From contig OY969431.1 in NCBI GenBank assembly GCA_963699305.1, positions 2,108,001 through 2,172,000 of the forward strand: a DNA stretch of 64,000 nt, in the 5' to 3' direction. This DNA comes from JBGQAS01 sp963699305 (GTDB lineage: Bacteria > Chloroflexota > Anaerolineae > Anaerolineales > Anaerolineaceae). A program made the position numbers and the translations under genes. This document shows, one piece after another, positions 44,511-53,489 of the stretch; within the stretch, counting starts at the first letter, position 1; the number at the start of each line of letters is the position of its first letter. Below the pieces are notes generated by a model. That model worked only from the letters and a program-made list of their open reading frames with translations. It did not search any database and was not told the DNA's origin.

Positions 44511-45261
44511 ACGGACGCTTCGAACAGAAGCGGTGGTATTAAAGCATACCGATTGGGGGGAAGCGGATCGAATACTCACATTATATACACGCGAAAAAGG
44601 GAAGTTGCGCGCGATTGCCAAGGGAGTACGGAAATTGACTTCACGCAAAGCCGGTCATTTGGAGCCTTTTTCAAAAACAGAATTGATGATGGCGGCAGGA
44701 CGCGATTTCTGGATCATCACACAGGCAGAATGCAGCAACTCTTATCCAAAGCTGAAAGAAGACCTGGTCTGCATGGGGTATGCAGCTTATGCGGTCGAAC
44801 TCGCAGAAAAATTTTCGGTGGAGGGGCAGGAAAACCGGAATCTATACCGTTTACTGACTGAAACGTTGGACCGGTTGGAAAAGCAGGATGACCGGATCAT
44901 CACAATCCGATATTATGAAGTCCATCTATTGGATCACCTGGGTTACAAACCACAATTGATCACGTGCGTGCATTGCGGGAATGAAATCAAGCCGCAAGAT
45001 CAATATTTCTCAGCCGAGCAGGGTGGAGTGTTGTGTCCAAATTGTCACGGACAGGCGCAATCCGTGCGCCCCGTTTCCATGGATGCGTTACGGTTCATGC
45101 GCCACTTTCAACGGAGCACCTTTCGAGAGGCATTGAAAGCCCAAATGAGTCCAAGCACCGGCAAAGAGCTGGAGGAATTGTTGAGCTATATCATTACATT
45201 CCTGTTGGAGCGGGGATTAAACTCCCCTCAATTCATCCGTTCACTGCAAAATCAAAAATAA
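44497..45261 (+). CDS. recO: DNA repair protein RecO
   Basis: 254 residues. An N-terminal OB fold (TEAVVLKHTDWGEADRILTLYTREKGKLRAIAKG) is followed by helices and a zinc motif CVHCGNEI...CPNCHG. RecO loads RecA on SSB-coated gaps with RecR. It overlaps cdd by 14 bp (ATG at 44497), so translation is probably coupled. The end is 9 bp from the convergent OsmC gene, with no clear terminator between. Confidence 0.93.
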   Translation: MPNHERTLRTEAVVLKHTDWGEADRILTLYTREKGKLRAIAKGVRKLTSRKAGHLEPFSKTELMMAAGRDFWIITQAECSNSYPKLKEDLVCMGYAAYAVELAEKFSVEGQENRNLYRLLTETLDRLEKQDDRIITIRYYEVHLLDHLGYKPQLITCVHCGNEIKPQDQYFSAEQGGVLCPNCHGQAQSVRPVSMDALRFMRHFQRSTFREALKAQMSPSTGKELEELLSYIITFLLERGLNSPQFIRSLQNQK

Positions 45262-45270
45262 TTACTCGTA

Positions 45271-45663
45271 TTACACAACCTTAGTAAACACATTGATCCT
45301 GGGGGGGTGTTCAAGATGTTTCTTTACCAAGCATAATTCCGCTGAACGAACAACTGCATCGTAATATTGGGGAGGGAAGTCTGGTGGAACCTGAATTTCC
45401 AGATCAATGGTTTCTACCATGCCAGTTGAGGGATTGCGGTCAACACGCTGGATGATACGCACCCCTTCTGCAGGGAGATTCCGCTGCTGTAGAAATCCCA
45501 GTACATAGATGCCAGCGCAGGTACCAATGGAGGATAAGAATACAAGAAAGGGCGAAGGTGCGGAATCATCGCCGGAAGGCAGGGGTTGATCCGTTTTAAC
45601 AGTAAATTGACCGAAATGCGCATCCACTTTAGCTTTACCGGACAGTTCAATGGTAAATTCCAT
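45271..45663 (-). CDS. OsmC-family peroxiredoxin-like protein
   Basis: 130 residues. The two family cysteines lie in LSSIGTCAGIYVL and SAELCLVKKHL. OsmC/Ohr proteins reduce organic hydroperoxides using this Cys pair. The length and the PSPFLVFLSSIGTCAG context suit the OsmC-like branch. A ribosome site (AAGGAGAC) is present on the minus strand before the ATG. Confidence 0.88.
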   Translation of the reverse strand: MEFTIELSGKAKVDAHFGQFTVKTDQPLPSGDDSAPSPFLVFLSSIGTCAGIYVLGFLQQRNLPAEGVRIIQRVDRNPSTGMVETIDLEIQVPPDFPPQYYDAVVRSAELCLVKKHLEHPPRINVFTKVV

Positions 45664-45725
45664 TAATCGTCTCCTTGAGTTAGATATCTCGAATTAGATG
45701 TAAAAGGTTGGAATAGGTTGCATCA

Positions 45726-47012
45726 TTATGCTGGATGGATTGGGATTGGTTTCTGCGGTTTGTGCCAGAAAAAGCGCCAGTAAAAAAATATTGATATACA
45801 ATACAAAAGGATTGTCCCAAGAAAGGCGGGTTTGAAACCGTAATTATCCTGAAGCCACCCACTGATGGTGGGACTGAACGCCCAGCCGAAGCTGTTTGCC
45901 ATGCTCACCAGGCTGGCGACGGTGGCGCGCGAATTTGGCTCGACATGTTCCATGACAAATGTCTGGTATACGGGACTGCTCATGTTCATCAATGCCAAGC
46001 GAGTATAGTAGGCTGCTGCAGAAATGAAAAAGACCGGCGAGAAACCCAGCATGATCAGGAATGGAACGGAAAGCGCTTGAGTGATGACCACCACCTTGAT
46101 CTTCCCGTATTTATCCGCAAGTGCAGGAGCGATGAGCAGACCAATTCCCATGGCAAGCGAACCCCAAGCGAACATGGCTCCAATTACCGGATCGGATTGG
46201 TGATACACCTGACGGAAGTAGACATTCATAAAAGGCATGATCAATCCAGCACCAATCGAGGTAATCAACATGGGAAGGATCAATTTCCCGATTAGGGCAG
46301 GTTGTTTTCGGAAAACCATCAGGGGATTGTAGCGGGTTCTCTGTTGCAATGACGTACGTGGCTTGCCAAGAAAGAACAGAGGAACGATTCCCAAGGTGGC
46401 GGCTGTGGCGATGATAATGATGGATAAACCATAGGATTGCGTGCTGGTGGCGGAGAGATGCATCCATTGTCCCGACCACGTGGGGAGGTAGCCGCCAATC
46501 CAGTTGCCGACAAATGCTGAAGCGGTCTGAAGACCGGAACTGAAACTGAATAGGTATACCCGTTCTTTGTCGTTGCTGTTTTCCATCAAAAACGGACCCA
46601 TGGTCACACCGGAAAGGCTTTGACCAATACCCAATGTAACATTTAGGGCAAAAAGAAGCGGAATGGCAGGGAATAGCGCCATGAACAATACGGAAGCACT
46701 GACCACCAAGCCACCAATTACCAGTGAGCGTTTTCTGCCGAGCCGGTCGGCAATGAAACCCATAGGCAAGGCGGCGATGAGGGCAGTCAGACTGCTTGTC
46801 GTAACAAGCGACCCGAGAATGGTTGCATCGTATTGTTTGCTGAGGACGAAGAAGTTAAACAAGAGCCTGAATACACCCAGTGAAGCGCCGGTCAATACAG
46901 CAGACAGTAAATATAAGCGTGCGTTGGGATGAAAAGCTCCCAACCGATCGGCATATGTGCGCAGTACGCGTATAAAGCGCGGGGAAGTGGTTTGGGGGAC
47001 GTTATCGTTCAC
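45726..47012 (-). CDS. Major facilitator superfamily transporter
   Basis: 428 residues with about 12 spans. The MFS loop motif is MGFIADRLGRKRSLVIGG between spans 2 and 3, with a second-half equivalent ALADKYGKIKVVVI. The substrate cannot be deduced. It overlaps the rdgB stop by 4 bp, so it is probably co-translated with that house-cleaning enzyme, an association without obvious functional meaning. Confidence 0.88.
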   Translation of the reverse strand: MNDNVPQTTSPRFIRVLRTYADRLGAFHPNARLYLLSAVLTGASLGVFRLLFNFFVLSKQYDATILGSLVTTSSLTALIAALPMGFIADRLGRKRSLVIGGLVVSASVLFMALFPAIPLLFALNVTLGIGQSLSGVTMGPFLMENSNDKERVYLFSFSSGLQTASAFVGNWIGGYLPTWSGQWMHLSATSTQSYGLSIIIIATAATLGIVPLFFLGKPRTSLQQRTRYNPLMVFRKQPALIGKLILPMLITSIGAGLIMPFMNVYFRQVYHQSDPVIGAMFAWGSLAMGIGLLIAPALADKYGKIKVVVITQALSVPFLIMLGFSPVFFISAAAYYTRLALMNMSSPVYQTFVMEHVEPNSRATVASLVSMANSFGWAFSPTISGWLQDNYGFKPAFLGTILLYCISIFFYWRFFWHKPQKPIPIHPA

Positions 47013-47617
47013 TGGGAGGCCACCGAAAGAGCGTTTTTCAAGGCCGGCAATACAGATTTCACTGCCAACGCCCGGTGACTCAACAGGTTCTTTTCTGCCA
47101 GGGTCAATTCTGCCATCGTTTTTCCTGCAGCATGAACCAGGAAGATGGGATCGTAACCAAAGCCGTTCGTGCCGCGTTCGTCGGGGATGACCTCACCGGG
47201 ACATTCGCCTGCGCCGAGCAAAAGTCGACCATCCGGGAAAGCAACGGCAACGGAACAAACAAAGCGAGCCAACCATGGGCGTGGATGAGACTGCAGATGG
47301 CTGAGCAACAAACTACGCCTTTCCACATCGGTGGCGGAATGTGAACCGGTAAAGCGGGCAGAATGCAAACCGGGTAGTCCATCAAGGGCTCCCACTTCCA
47401 ATCCTGTGTCATCAGCGAGTGTAGGCAGACCGCCTGCAACGCAATATGCCTTTGCCTTCAAGGTGGCATTTTCAGCATACGTGTCCGCGTTTTCTTCCAC
47501 ATCAATTGAAATAGAGATATCTTCCGGGGTTACCAATTTAATGGCGATATCCAGCAAAAGTGGTTGAAGCTCGGAGATTTTTCCAGGGTTTGTGGATGCC
47601 AATAAAAGGATTTGCAT
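47009..47617 (-). CDS. rdgB: XTP/dITP diphosphatase (RdgB/HAM1 family)
   Basis: 202 residues. It starts ILLASTNPGKISELQPLL, with ENADTYAENATLKAKAY, PTLADDTGLEVGALDGLPG and ERGTNGFGYDPIFL as family motifs and SHRALAVKSV at the end. It removes deaminated purine triphosphates. First gene of a two-gene minus-strand unit; it shares a 101-bp divergent region with the DUF177 gene. Confidence 0.94.
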   Translation of the reverse strand: MQILLLASTNPGKISELQPLLLDIAIKLVTPEDISISIDVEENADTYAENATLKAKAYCVAGGLPTLADDTGLEVGALDGLPGLHSARFTGSHSATDVERRSLLLSHLQSHPRPWLARFVCSVAVAFPDGRLLLGAGECPGEVIPDERGTNGFGYDPIFLVHAAGKTMAELTLAEKNLLSHRALAVKSVLPALKNALSVASQ

Positions 47618-47651
47618 ATATATTAATATTTATGATAATTATATAAATAAA

Positions 47652-47680
47652 TTGACTATTGGAAGTCTGCGTGCTATAAT
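47652..47680 (+). promoter_or_regulatory. Sigma-70 promoter of the DUF177-sigma factor unit
   Basis: TTGACT (47652-47657), a 17-bp spacer and consensus TATAAT (47675-47680), about 38 nt upstream of the GTG start at 47719. Confidence 0.85.
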
Positions 47681-47718
47681 ACACTTGTTCGATTATATCT
47701 TATTAACTTTTTCAAACT

Positions 47719-48198
47719 GTGACCAACCCACGCCACCCACTGCGCATCAACGTTGGTTTTCTTTTAAACCAACCCGTTGGTACCAGCCGCGACATCCACT
47801 TTGATTTTGCGGACATCATTCTATCTCCCGATTTCAATCTTAAACAACTTACCGGGGTTTTGCGCTTGAATAGAACGCCACAAGGGATTTTAATCGAAGG
47901 CGAATTTACCGGGTTGGTGCCTGCAGAGTGTGTACGTTGCATGGAACACTACGATCAAGCTCTGCACACCGCATTCCAGGAATTGTATTCCTTCCGTTCC
48001 CATCCGACCGTTGAAGATTCGATGGTTATTGCGGAAGATGGAAACATTGATTTTTCCCCCATCGTCCGTGAATACCTGGTGTTGGAGGTGCCGATCAAAT
48101 CTCTTTGCAGAGAGGATTGCAAGGGGTTGTGCATCGAATGTGGTGAAAATTTAAACGTAAAGACCTGTGCGCATCAGAGCCAGGTCTTTGTCAATTAG
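47719..48198 (+). CDS. DUF177 (YceD-like) protein
   Basis: 159 residues from a GTG. The family motif has CVRCMEHYDQAL and the C-terminal CREDCKGLCIECGENLN, a Cys-rich knot. YceD in other bacteria is linked to 23S rRNA processing and usually precedes rpmF (L32). Here no rpmF follows; a sigma factor gene comes next after 56 bp. The GTG is the first start in the frame after the promoter at 47652-47680. Confidence 0.85.
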   Translation: MTNPRHPLRINVGFLLNQPVGTSRDIHFDFADIILSPDFNLKQLTGVLRLNRTPQGILIEGEFTGLVPAECVRCMEHYDQALHTAFQELYSFRSHPTVEDSMVIAEDGNIDFSPIVREYLVLEVPIKSLCREDCKGLCIECGENLNVKTCAHQSQVFVN

Positions 48199-48254
48199 AA
48201 CGTAACAAGGAAACCCGTCCAAAGGGCGGGAGAAGATGAGAGATCGGAGCGCAT

Positions 48255-49433
48255 TTGGCATCCGTCACACGCCGTAAACACAATATCGAGATCATCAATA
48301 TGCTGCTGGAAAAGGCAGATATTCAAGGCTACCTGACTTCGGAAGACTTGGTGGAAGTGTACCCCGAAGCCGGGACGGATGTCGAGCACTTGGAAGCTAT
48401 CCTGGTGGCACTTCGACGGCGGGGGGTGGATGTACTGGATGCCGAGAGTGAGACTGCATTTGAGGATGATACAGCAACTCCTGCAACAGACCTCGATCCC
48501 ACTTCAAACCTGGAATCTGTTTCCAGCGATGATACGATCAGCTTGTATCTGAAAGAAATGTCGCGGGTGGCTTTATTGACGATGGCGGAGGAAGTCGACC
48601 TGGCAAGACGTATCGAGGTGGGCAAGGCGGCGAAAAAGGAATTGGATGGTAAAAATGGATCCAATTCAGAAAAACGCAAGAAGGAGCTGGGTACATTAAT
48701 GGAAGGGGGCGCGGAAGCACGGCATCACCTTATCAAAGCAAATACACGCCTGGTGGTCAGCATCGCCAAGCGTTACATGGGCAGAGGGGTGCCGTTCCTG
48801 GATCTGATCCAGGAGGGAAACCTGGGTTTGATGAAAGCAGTGGAAAAATACGAATACCAGCGCGGATTCCGGTTTTCGACGTATGCAACCTGGTGGATAC
48901 GGCAAACGATCACGCGTGCCATTGCCGACCAGGGCAGGACGATCCGGGTACCGGTGCATATGGTGGACCGCATCCGCAACCTATACAAGATCACGCACGA
49001 GATGGAACAAAAATTGGGACGCGTTCCTTCCGTGGAAGAACTGGCGAATGAACTGGAAGTCCCCGCCAATAAGGTGGACTGGATGTTGAGGGTTTCCTGG
49101 CTGCCACTCTCATTAGAAAGTCCTATCAACGACGATGAGGAAGATTCGGAATTGGGCATGTTTGTGGAAGACCAGGTAACACCTTCTCCCAGCCAGGTGA
49201 CCTATACAAAATTACTGCGCGATAAGATCGAAGAAGTGCTCGAATCTCTACCCTCGCGGGAAGCACGGATCCTCCGGCTGCGGTTTGGGTTGGATGACGG
49301 ACATAACTATACTCTGGAGGAAGTAGGGCAGAAATTCGGGCTGACACGCGAGCGCATCCGCCAGATCGAAAGCAAAGCGCTGCGTCGATTACGACACCCG
49401 CGTCGAGCCAGGCAGTTGAAGGAATATTTATAA
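48255..49433 (+). CDS. Sigma-70 family RNA polymerase sigma factor (RpoD/SigA group)
   Basis: 392 residues from a TTG preceded by CGGAG. Region 1.2 is DDTISLYLKEMSRVALLTMAEE; region 2 has RLVVSIAKRYMGRGVPFLDLIQEGN and FRFSTYATWWIRQTITRAI (promoter melting and -10 recognition); region 3 starts at VHMVDRIRNLYKI; region 4.2 is YTLEEVGQKFGLTRERIRQIE (-35 recognition). It lacks a long acidic region 1.1 but has a related N-terminal fold (LLEKADIQGYLTSEDLVEVYPE). It is either the primary sigma factor or a close group 2 paralog. Promoters in this window match its expected boxes. Confidence 0.93.
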   Translation: MASVTRRKHNIEIINMLLEKADIQGYLTSEDLVEVYPEAGTDVEHLEAILVALRRRGVDVLDAESETAFEDDTATPATDLDPTSNLESVSSDDTISLYLKEMSRVALLTMAEEVDLARRIEVGKAAKKELDGKNGSNSEKRKKELGTLMEGGAEARHHLIKANTRLVVSIAKRYMGRGVPFLDLIQEGNLGLMKAVEKYEYQRGFRFSTYATWWIRQTITRAIADQGRTIRVPVHMVDRIRNLYKITHEMEQKLGRVPSVEELANELEVPANKVDWMLRVSWLPLSLESPINDDEEDSELGMFVEDQVTPSPSQVTYTKLLRDKIEEVLESLPSREARILRLRFGLDDGHNYTLEEVGQKFGLTRERIRQIESKALRRLRHPRRARQLKEYL

Positions 49434-49459
49434 AAACACTCCTAAAAGGGAGTGTTTTT
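49432..49459 (+). terminator. Rho-independent terminator of the sigma factor gene
   Basis: Stem AAAAACACTCC / GGAGTGTTTTT with a 6-nt loop, ending in T5. It also faces the convergent nitroreductase gene and can work in both directions. Confidence 0.9.
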
Positions 49460-49461
49460 GT

Positions 49462-49971
49462 TTACCATGTATCGTGATGGATGCGCTCCGGCATAAGACG
49501 ATCTGGAGTCGGTGGATTCTCATCCGGATAACCGATTGGAATTAGCGATAAAGGCTGAATATTCCCCGGTAAAGCAAATAGCTTGCGAATGCCGTCGACA
49601 CGCTCTTTCACTGGGAAAAGTCCCACCCAGACAGTGCCAAGTCCAAGTGCGTGAGCGGCGAGCACGATATTCTGAGTTGCAGCAGCGCAATCCACCATCC
49701 AACCTTCGGGTCGGGCTGCCACGGTCACATCGCCACATACGATGATGGCAAGCGATGCCTGTGTGACCATACCAGCGTTGGGATGAAATTCGGGGATGCG
49801 GTCGAGGATGGTGTGATCGCGGCTAACGATGAAATGCCAAGGCTGACCATTCTTGGCGGATGGGGCGTACATACCGGCATGCAGGAGCGTTTTTACCTGC
49901 TCATCGCTGACGGGTTGGGACGTGAATTTGCGGATGGAGCGGCGGGTCATGATGCATTCAATTGTTTCCAT
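49462..49971 (-). CDS. Nitroreductase-family protein
   Basis: 169 residues from the ATG at 49971, which has AAGGAATACC upstream. The FMN-binding start is CIMTRRSIRKFTSQPVSDEQ, followed by MYAPSAKNGQPWHFIV and the second half GLGTVWVGLFP. Such flavoenzymes reduce nitro compounds or quinones with NAD(P)H. The first 14 bp overlap the 3' end of the Elp3 gene on the same strand, indicating coupling. Confidence 0.9.
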   Translation of the reverse strand: METIECIMTRRSIRKFTSQPVSDEQVKTLLHAGMYAPSAKNGQPWHFIVSRDHTILDRIPEFHPNAGMVTQASLAIIVCGDVTVAARPEGWMVDCAAATQNIVLAAHALGLGTVWVGLFPVKERVDGIRKLFALPGNIQPLSLIPIGYPDENPPTPDRLMPERIHHDTW

Positions 49972-51592
49972 GGTATTCCTTTGAGTTAAGTGATTTGACA
50001 TGATAAAGATCGCCGCGCGAAAAACCACGGCTTTCATAGTATAAACGCGTTCCAATAGCGGAGATGACTGCCAAGCGCTCAAAACCCGCCTGGCGGGAAA
50101 TCTCCTCAGCTTTGGCGATCAACTGGGTGCCCAGGCCAATGTGCTGGGCAGCACCGGATTTCTCGCCACCCACCGGCAATGCCTGACCATAGACATGCAC
50201 CTCGCGAATAATGGCAGCATCCTGCAGGTCTGGAAAACCACTTGATGCACCGAGAGCGTGGCGTGCTTCCGGGAGGGAAAGCCGTAAATATGAGGCGATG
50301 CGGTTGCTTTGCGTTCGATGGGTGAGGAAGTGCTCCTGGGCATAGGATGCTGGATAACGAAAGTCTTCCAGAACGAGATGATCCACCGACACGCTGAGGT
50401 TTTTCACTTCATGGCAACGGATACAACCGCAAGTTTGGCCGCGGCGGGAAATTTCTGCCAGGATATCCTGCCGCAGGCTTGTGCGCTTGTTGCCAGCGAT
50501 GATATGCGTGGAAGGGATATCGCGGATGACCCGGTTAACCAGGCAATAAGGGGGAATGGCAGGTTTTAGATCAGCGAGCAAGTTGACCAATTCAGAGGTG
50601 GAGTACGGATGGTACTCGCCATTTTTCCAATTCGTATAGAGTTCCGCCGTTTCTAAAAGCTGTGTCGGATAGATCTTGAGTTCATCGGGACAATAACCAT
50701 CGTTCCACAAATGCATAAAATCATCATGGTCGGATGCGAGCGTCGCGCCAAGCAAATTGGGCATCCAATGTAGCACGATCTTGAACCCGGCAGCGCGGAA
50801 GAGTGCAGTGGAACGCAGTGTATCGGTAGCGGTGTGACCGCGCTGGTTGCGGAGGAGAATGTCATCATCCAGACTTTGTGCTCCAAGCTGCACCTTGGTG
50901 ACACCCATCCGGCGTAGATGTTGCAATTCTGATGGGGTGATATATTCGGGACGGGTCTCTATCACCAACCCGACATTACGACTGAGGGCGGTCTCGTTCA
51001 GGGTTTGTGCTTCCGCGAGGGTGGCGGAATCGTGATCATTTAAAGCATCGAGACAACGCTTGATGAAATCCTCTTTATATTCCTTGGGATACACGCTCCA
51101 GGTACCACCAAGGATGAGCAATTCGATTTTGTCGATGGGGTGCCCGACAGCAAGGTAGGATTCAAGGCGGGATTTGACCTGCCTATAGGGGTCAAACTCG
51201 TTCTGAACCGCCCGGGATGCGCCAGGTTCATCTGCGAGATAACTTTTGGGCATCTGCAGTTCGGTGGGACAAAAGATGCAATGACCGGGGCACTCATACG
51301 GTTTGGTGAGTACCGTCACGGTGGTGACACCGGAGAGCGTGCGGACTGGTTTCATGCGCAGACTGGAAAGTAATTCCAGGTTGGGGGTTAATTCGCCGGC
51401 AGCCACCATCTGGTGATAGGCTTCGATGAGGGCATGCTTGGGGATATATCCACCACGGCTGAGAGGGTGATGACGGACCGCAGTAAAGACGTTACGACCG
51501 TGGTTAATCTCATCAAGGACCAAACGGGCAACCTGCAGCATCTCGGGTGTATGCTGTTGTTTGCGTATCCAGGCTTGCACATCCTTGGTCAT
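49958..51592 (-). CDS. Elp3-like radical SAM / GNAT tRNA modification enzyme
   Basis: 544 residues from the ATG at 51592. Earlier in-frame starts would run into the divergent methyltransferase gene at 51635. The radical SAM cluster motif is YECPGHCIFCPTE (CxxxCxxC), followed by ELLILGGTWSVYPKEY and QLGAQSLDDDILLRNQRGH. The C-terminal GNAT domain has HIGLGTQLIAKAEEISR and LYYESRGFSRGD. Elp3 makes the cm5U-type modification at tRNA position 34; in bacteria it works without the other Elongator subunits. Confidence 0.92.
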   Translation of the reverse strand: MTKDVQAWIRKQQHTPEMLQVARLVLDEINHGRNVFTAVRHHPLSRGGYIPKHALIEAYHQMVAAGELTPNLELLSSLRMKPVRTLSGVTTVTVLTKPYECPGHCIFCPTELQMPKSYLADEPGASRAVQNEFDPYRQVKSRLESYLAVGHPIDKIELLILGGTWSVYPKEYKEDFIKRCLDALNDHDSATLAEAQTLNETALSRNVGLVIETRPEYITPSELQHLRRMGVTKVQLGAQSLDDDILLRNQRGHTATDTLRSTALFRAAGFKIVLHWMPNLLGATLASDHDDFMHLWNDGYCPDELKIYPTQLLETAELYTNWKNGEYHPYSTSELVNLLADLKPAIPPYCLVNRVIRDIPSTHIIAGNKRTSLRQDILAEISRRGQTCGCIRCHEVKNLSVSVDHLVLEDFRYPASYAQEHFLTHRTQSNRIASYLRLSLPEARHALGASSGFPDLQDAAIIREVHVYGQALPVGGEKSGAAQHIGLGTQLIAKAEEISRQAGFERLAVISAIGTRLYYESRGFSRGDLYHVKSLNSKEYHGNN

Positions 51593-51622
51593 GGGTACAT
51601 ACAGGGCACGTATGAGTGAACG

Positions 51623-51628
51623 TATAAT
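51623..51628. promoter_or_regulatory. Shared -10 element of a divergent promoter
   Basis: TATAAT ends 6 nt before the methyltransferase ATG (51635), consistent with a leaderless transcript. On the other strand the same bases read TATTATAC and lie about 31 nt before the Elp3 ATG, so one AT-box may serve both directions. Confidence 0.5.
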
Positions 51629-51634
51629 AGGTTC

Positions 51635-52396
51635 ATGCAGAGCAACGTGGCGCAGAAACTCGTCAATCTCAACCAGCAATTCTACCAAACATTTGGAAAG
51701 GCATTTGCTGCAACGCTGACAACGGATCCAACCCGGGGTAAGGCAGGTGTTGGAAGGATTGCCTTGTATAGGGGATTGGCTGGACATCGGCTGCGGGAAC
51801 GGACAGCTTGCGCTGGAATGGTCAAAACGGACAACCGGTGGGTCGTATTCGGGCTTGGATTTCAGTGAACCGATGCTGGAAGAAGCACGACTGAAGATGA
51901 AGACGATTGAATCCAATACAAATATGCACATTGAGTTTCGACAAGCCGATCTGGCGGATCCGAGGTGGGATGAAACGTTAAGATCGGGAAGTTTGGATGG
52001 TGTGCTGGCGTTTGCTGTGATGCATCACATCCCGGGCAGCATGCTGCGTGGACGCATTCTACGGCAGATTTATCGCATATTGAAAAATGATGGGGTCTTT
52101 ATCCATTCCGAATGGCAATTTAATAAGAGCCCCAAGTTGATGGCGCGCATACAACCCTGGGAAAGCATTGGAGTCGCTGAAACAGAGATTGACCCTGGCG
52201 ACACCTTGCTGGATTGGCGCTATTCACTACCGGGGCAGGACGAGGAAACAGGGCTTCGCTATGTGCATTTATTTCAAAGAGAAGAACTTCTTCACATTGC
52301 AGCTGAAAACGGATTTGAGATCGTAAAGGAATTTGAGTCGGATGGCAGCGGGGGGCGTTAAGCCTGTATCAAACCTGGAAGAAACGAAATATTTAA
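51635..52396 (+). CDS. Trm9-like SAM-dependent methyltransferase, two frameshifts
   Basis: The N-terminus NLNQQFYQTFGKAFAAT matches this family. At about 51719 an extra base shifts the frame to QRIQPGVRQVLEGL, then DWLDIGCGNGQLALEW (SAM motif I), AFAVMHHIPG and HIAAENGFEIVKEFESDG. At the G6 run 52350-52355 one base is missing; restoring it gives LSLYQTWKKRNI and a stop at 52394-52396. Relatives methylate the wobble-uridine side chain made by Elongator, which fits the divergent Elp3 gene. That pairing is inference. The reading frame breaks may be sequencing errors. Confidence 0.8.
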
Positions 52397-52866
52397 CGCG
52401 AGAATGCGGTGCGACGCCTGGAGCGTACCAGACCCATGTTGGTGGCACGGGTGACGGATTCGGCGCGGGTGGTGGCATTGAACCGGATCTTCAACTGGGC
52501 GATATGCATGTAAACCGTACGCGGTTGAATGCCCAGGCGGGAGGCGATTTCCTTGGTGGTGAAGCCTTCCATCAAGCCGTGTAAAACCTGGCGCTGGCGG
52601 CTGGTCAACCCGAATGAAGTAGGTACCCTGGTGGGTGGGTGTTTTTCCAGCGGGCGGTCGGGAGTGACGATGACCAGGCTTCCGTGGCAGCTGGCGCACA
52701 AACGGATGCGGGCACCCGTTATGCCCTGGGTACGCAGCCAATCGAGATAGGATGCAGGTGGAAGCCATAAGCCAGCGTTGATGGCAGTTGCCAATTCCTC
52801 AGGAGGTCTGTCGGAATCGAGCAGCATGAAGGTTAAATCATTGGGTAATAACAATAATCGCGACAT
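52393..52866 (-). CDS. LuxR-type transcriptional regulator
   Basis: 157 residues. The C-terminal GerE-type HTH is LTSRQRQVLHGLMEGFTTKEIASRLGIQPRTVYMHIAQLK. The N-terminal 85 residues include CASCHG and no recognisable receiver domain, so the signal input is unclear. It overlaps the 3' end of the convergent methyltransferase by 4 bp once that gene's frame is restored. Strong promoter of its own at 52884-52911. Confidence 0.85.
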   Translation of the reverse strand: MSRLLLLPNDLTFMLLDSDRPPEELATAINAGLWLPPASYLDWLRTQGITGARIRLCASCHGSLVIVTPDRPLEKHPPTRVPTSFGLTSRQRQVLHGLMEGFTTKEIASRLGIQPRTVYMHIAQLKIRFNATTRAESVTRATNMGLVRSRRRTAFSR

Positions 52867-52883
52867 AGAAATAATGTTCTATA

Positions 52884-52911
52884 ATTATAATATTAACCAA
52901 AGGATTGTCAA
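52884..52911 (-). promoter_or_regulatory. Sigma-70 promoter of the LuxR-type gene
   Basis: On the minus strand TTGACA (52911-52906), a 16-bp spacer and TATAAT (52889-52884), 17 nt before the ATG. Confidence 0.8.
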
Positions 52912-52959
52912 TGTCGAAAGGTGTATACAGCCTGCAGGAAAATGTACTACAATCATTGC

Positions 52960-53400
52960 ATGATCGTTGTTAGACCTCCCACAACACGGGAGGAATTCAA
53001 GGCATATTACACCCTGCGTTACCAGGTGCTGCGGGAACCGCTTGGGCTGCCGCGCGGAACAGAAAAGGACGATTACGAGCCCATCGCCCAACACCTCATT
53101 GCGGTGGATGATGAAACCAAGGAGATTGCAGGTGTCATCAAATATAGTCAAAATGAGCCATGCGATTGCCGTTTCAGCCACCTGGCGATAAAGGACTCCT
53201 ACCAGAGAAAGGGGATCGGCAAACTGCTGGTGGATACCGTCGAAAGAAAAGCAAACGAAAAAGGGATGAAATGCATAGGGACACTCTCACGACTTTCCGC
53301 GGTACCTTTTTATGAGAAACTTGGTTATAAGAAGAAAGGTGAGATATTAAGACTATTCGATACACTCGAAATGATCTGGATGGAAAAGTCACTAACATGA
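52960..53400 (+). CDS. GNAT-family N-acetyltransferase
   Basis: 146 residues from the ATG at 52960. The acetyl-CoA motif A is SHLAIKDSYQRKGIGKLLVD and the C-terminal motif is RLSAVPFYEKLGYKKKGEI. A TACAAT box ends 6 nt before the ATG, so this may be another leaderless gene; an upstream GTG at 52921 is less likely. The acceptor substrate is unknown. Confidence 0.87.
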   Translation: MIVVRPPTTREEFKAYYTLRYQVLREPLGLPRGTEKDDYEPIAQHLIAVDDETKEIAGVIKYSQNEPCDCRFSHLAIKDSYQRKGIGKLLVDTVERKANEKGMKCIGTLSRLSAVPFYEKLGYKKKGEILRLFDTLEMIWMEKSLT

Positions 53401-53442
53401 ACCCTAAGTCCCCAAAATTGTGGGATTTTTATACCCGCATGC

Positions 53443-53448
53443 TATAAT
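53443..53448 (+). promoter_or_regulatory. -10 box upstream of the PLD-like gene
   Basis: TATAAT 41 nt before the ATG at 53490; TTGTGG at 53418-53423 is a poor, distant -35 candidate. Confidence 0.5.
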
Positions 53449-53489
53449 TTCACCTGCCTGACCCTCGAACTTAATAGACTCAATAGTCG

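Noticed and set aside
51593..51931. N-terminal extension of Elp3 by 113 residues
   Set aside because: It runs antisense through the divergent methyltransferase gene and is Ser/Cys/Pro-rich non-family sequence.
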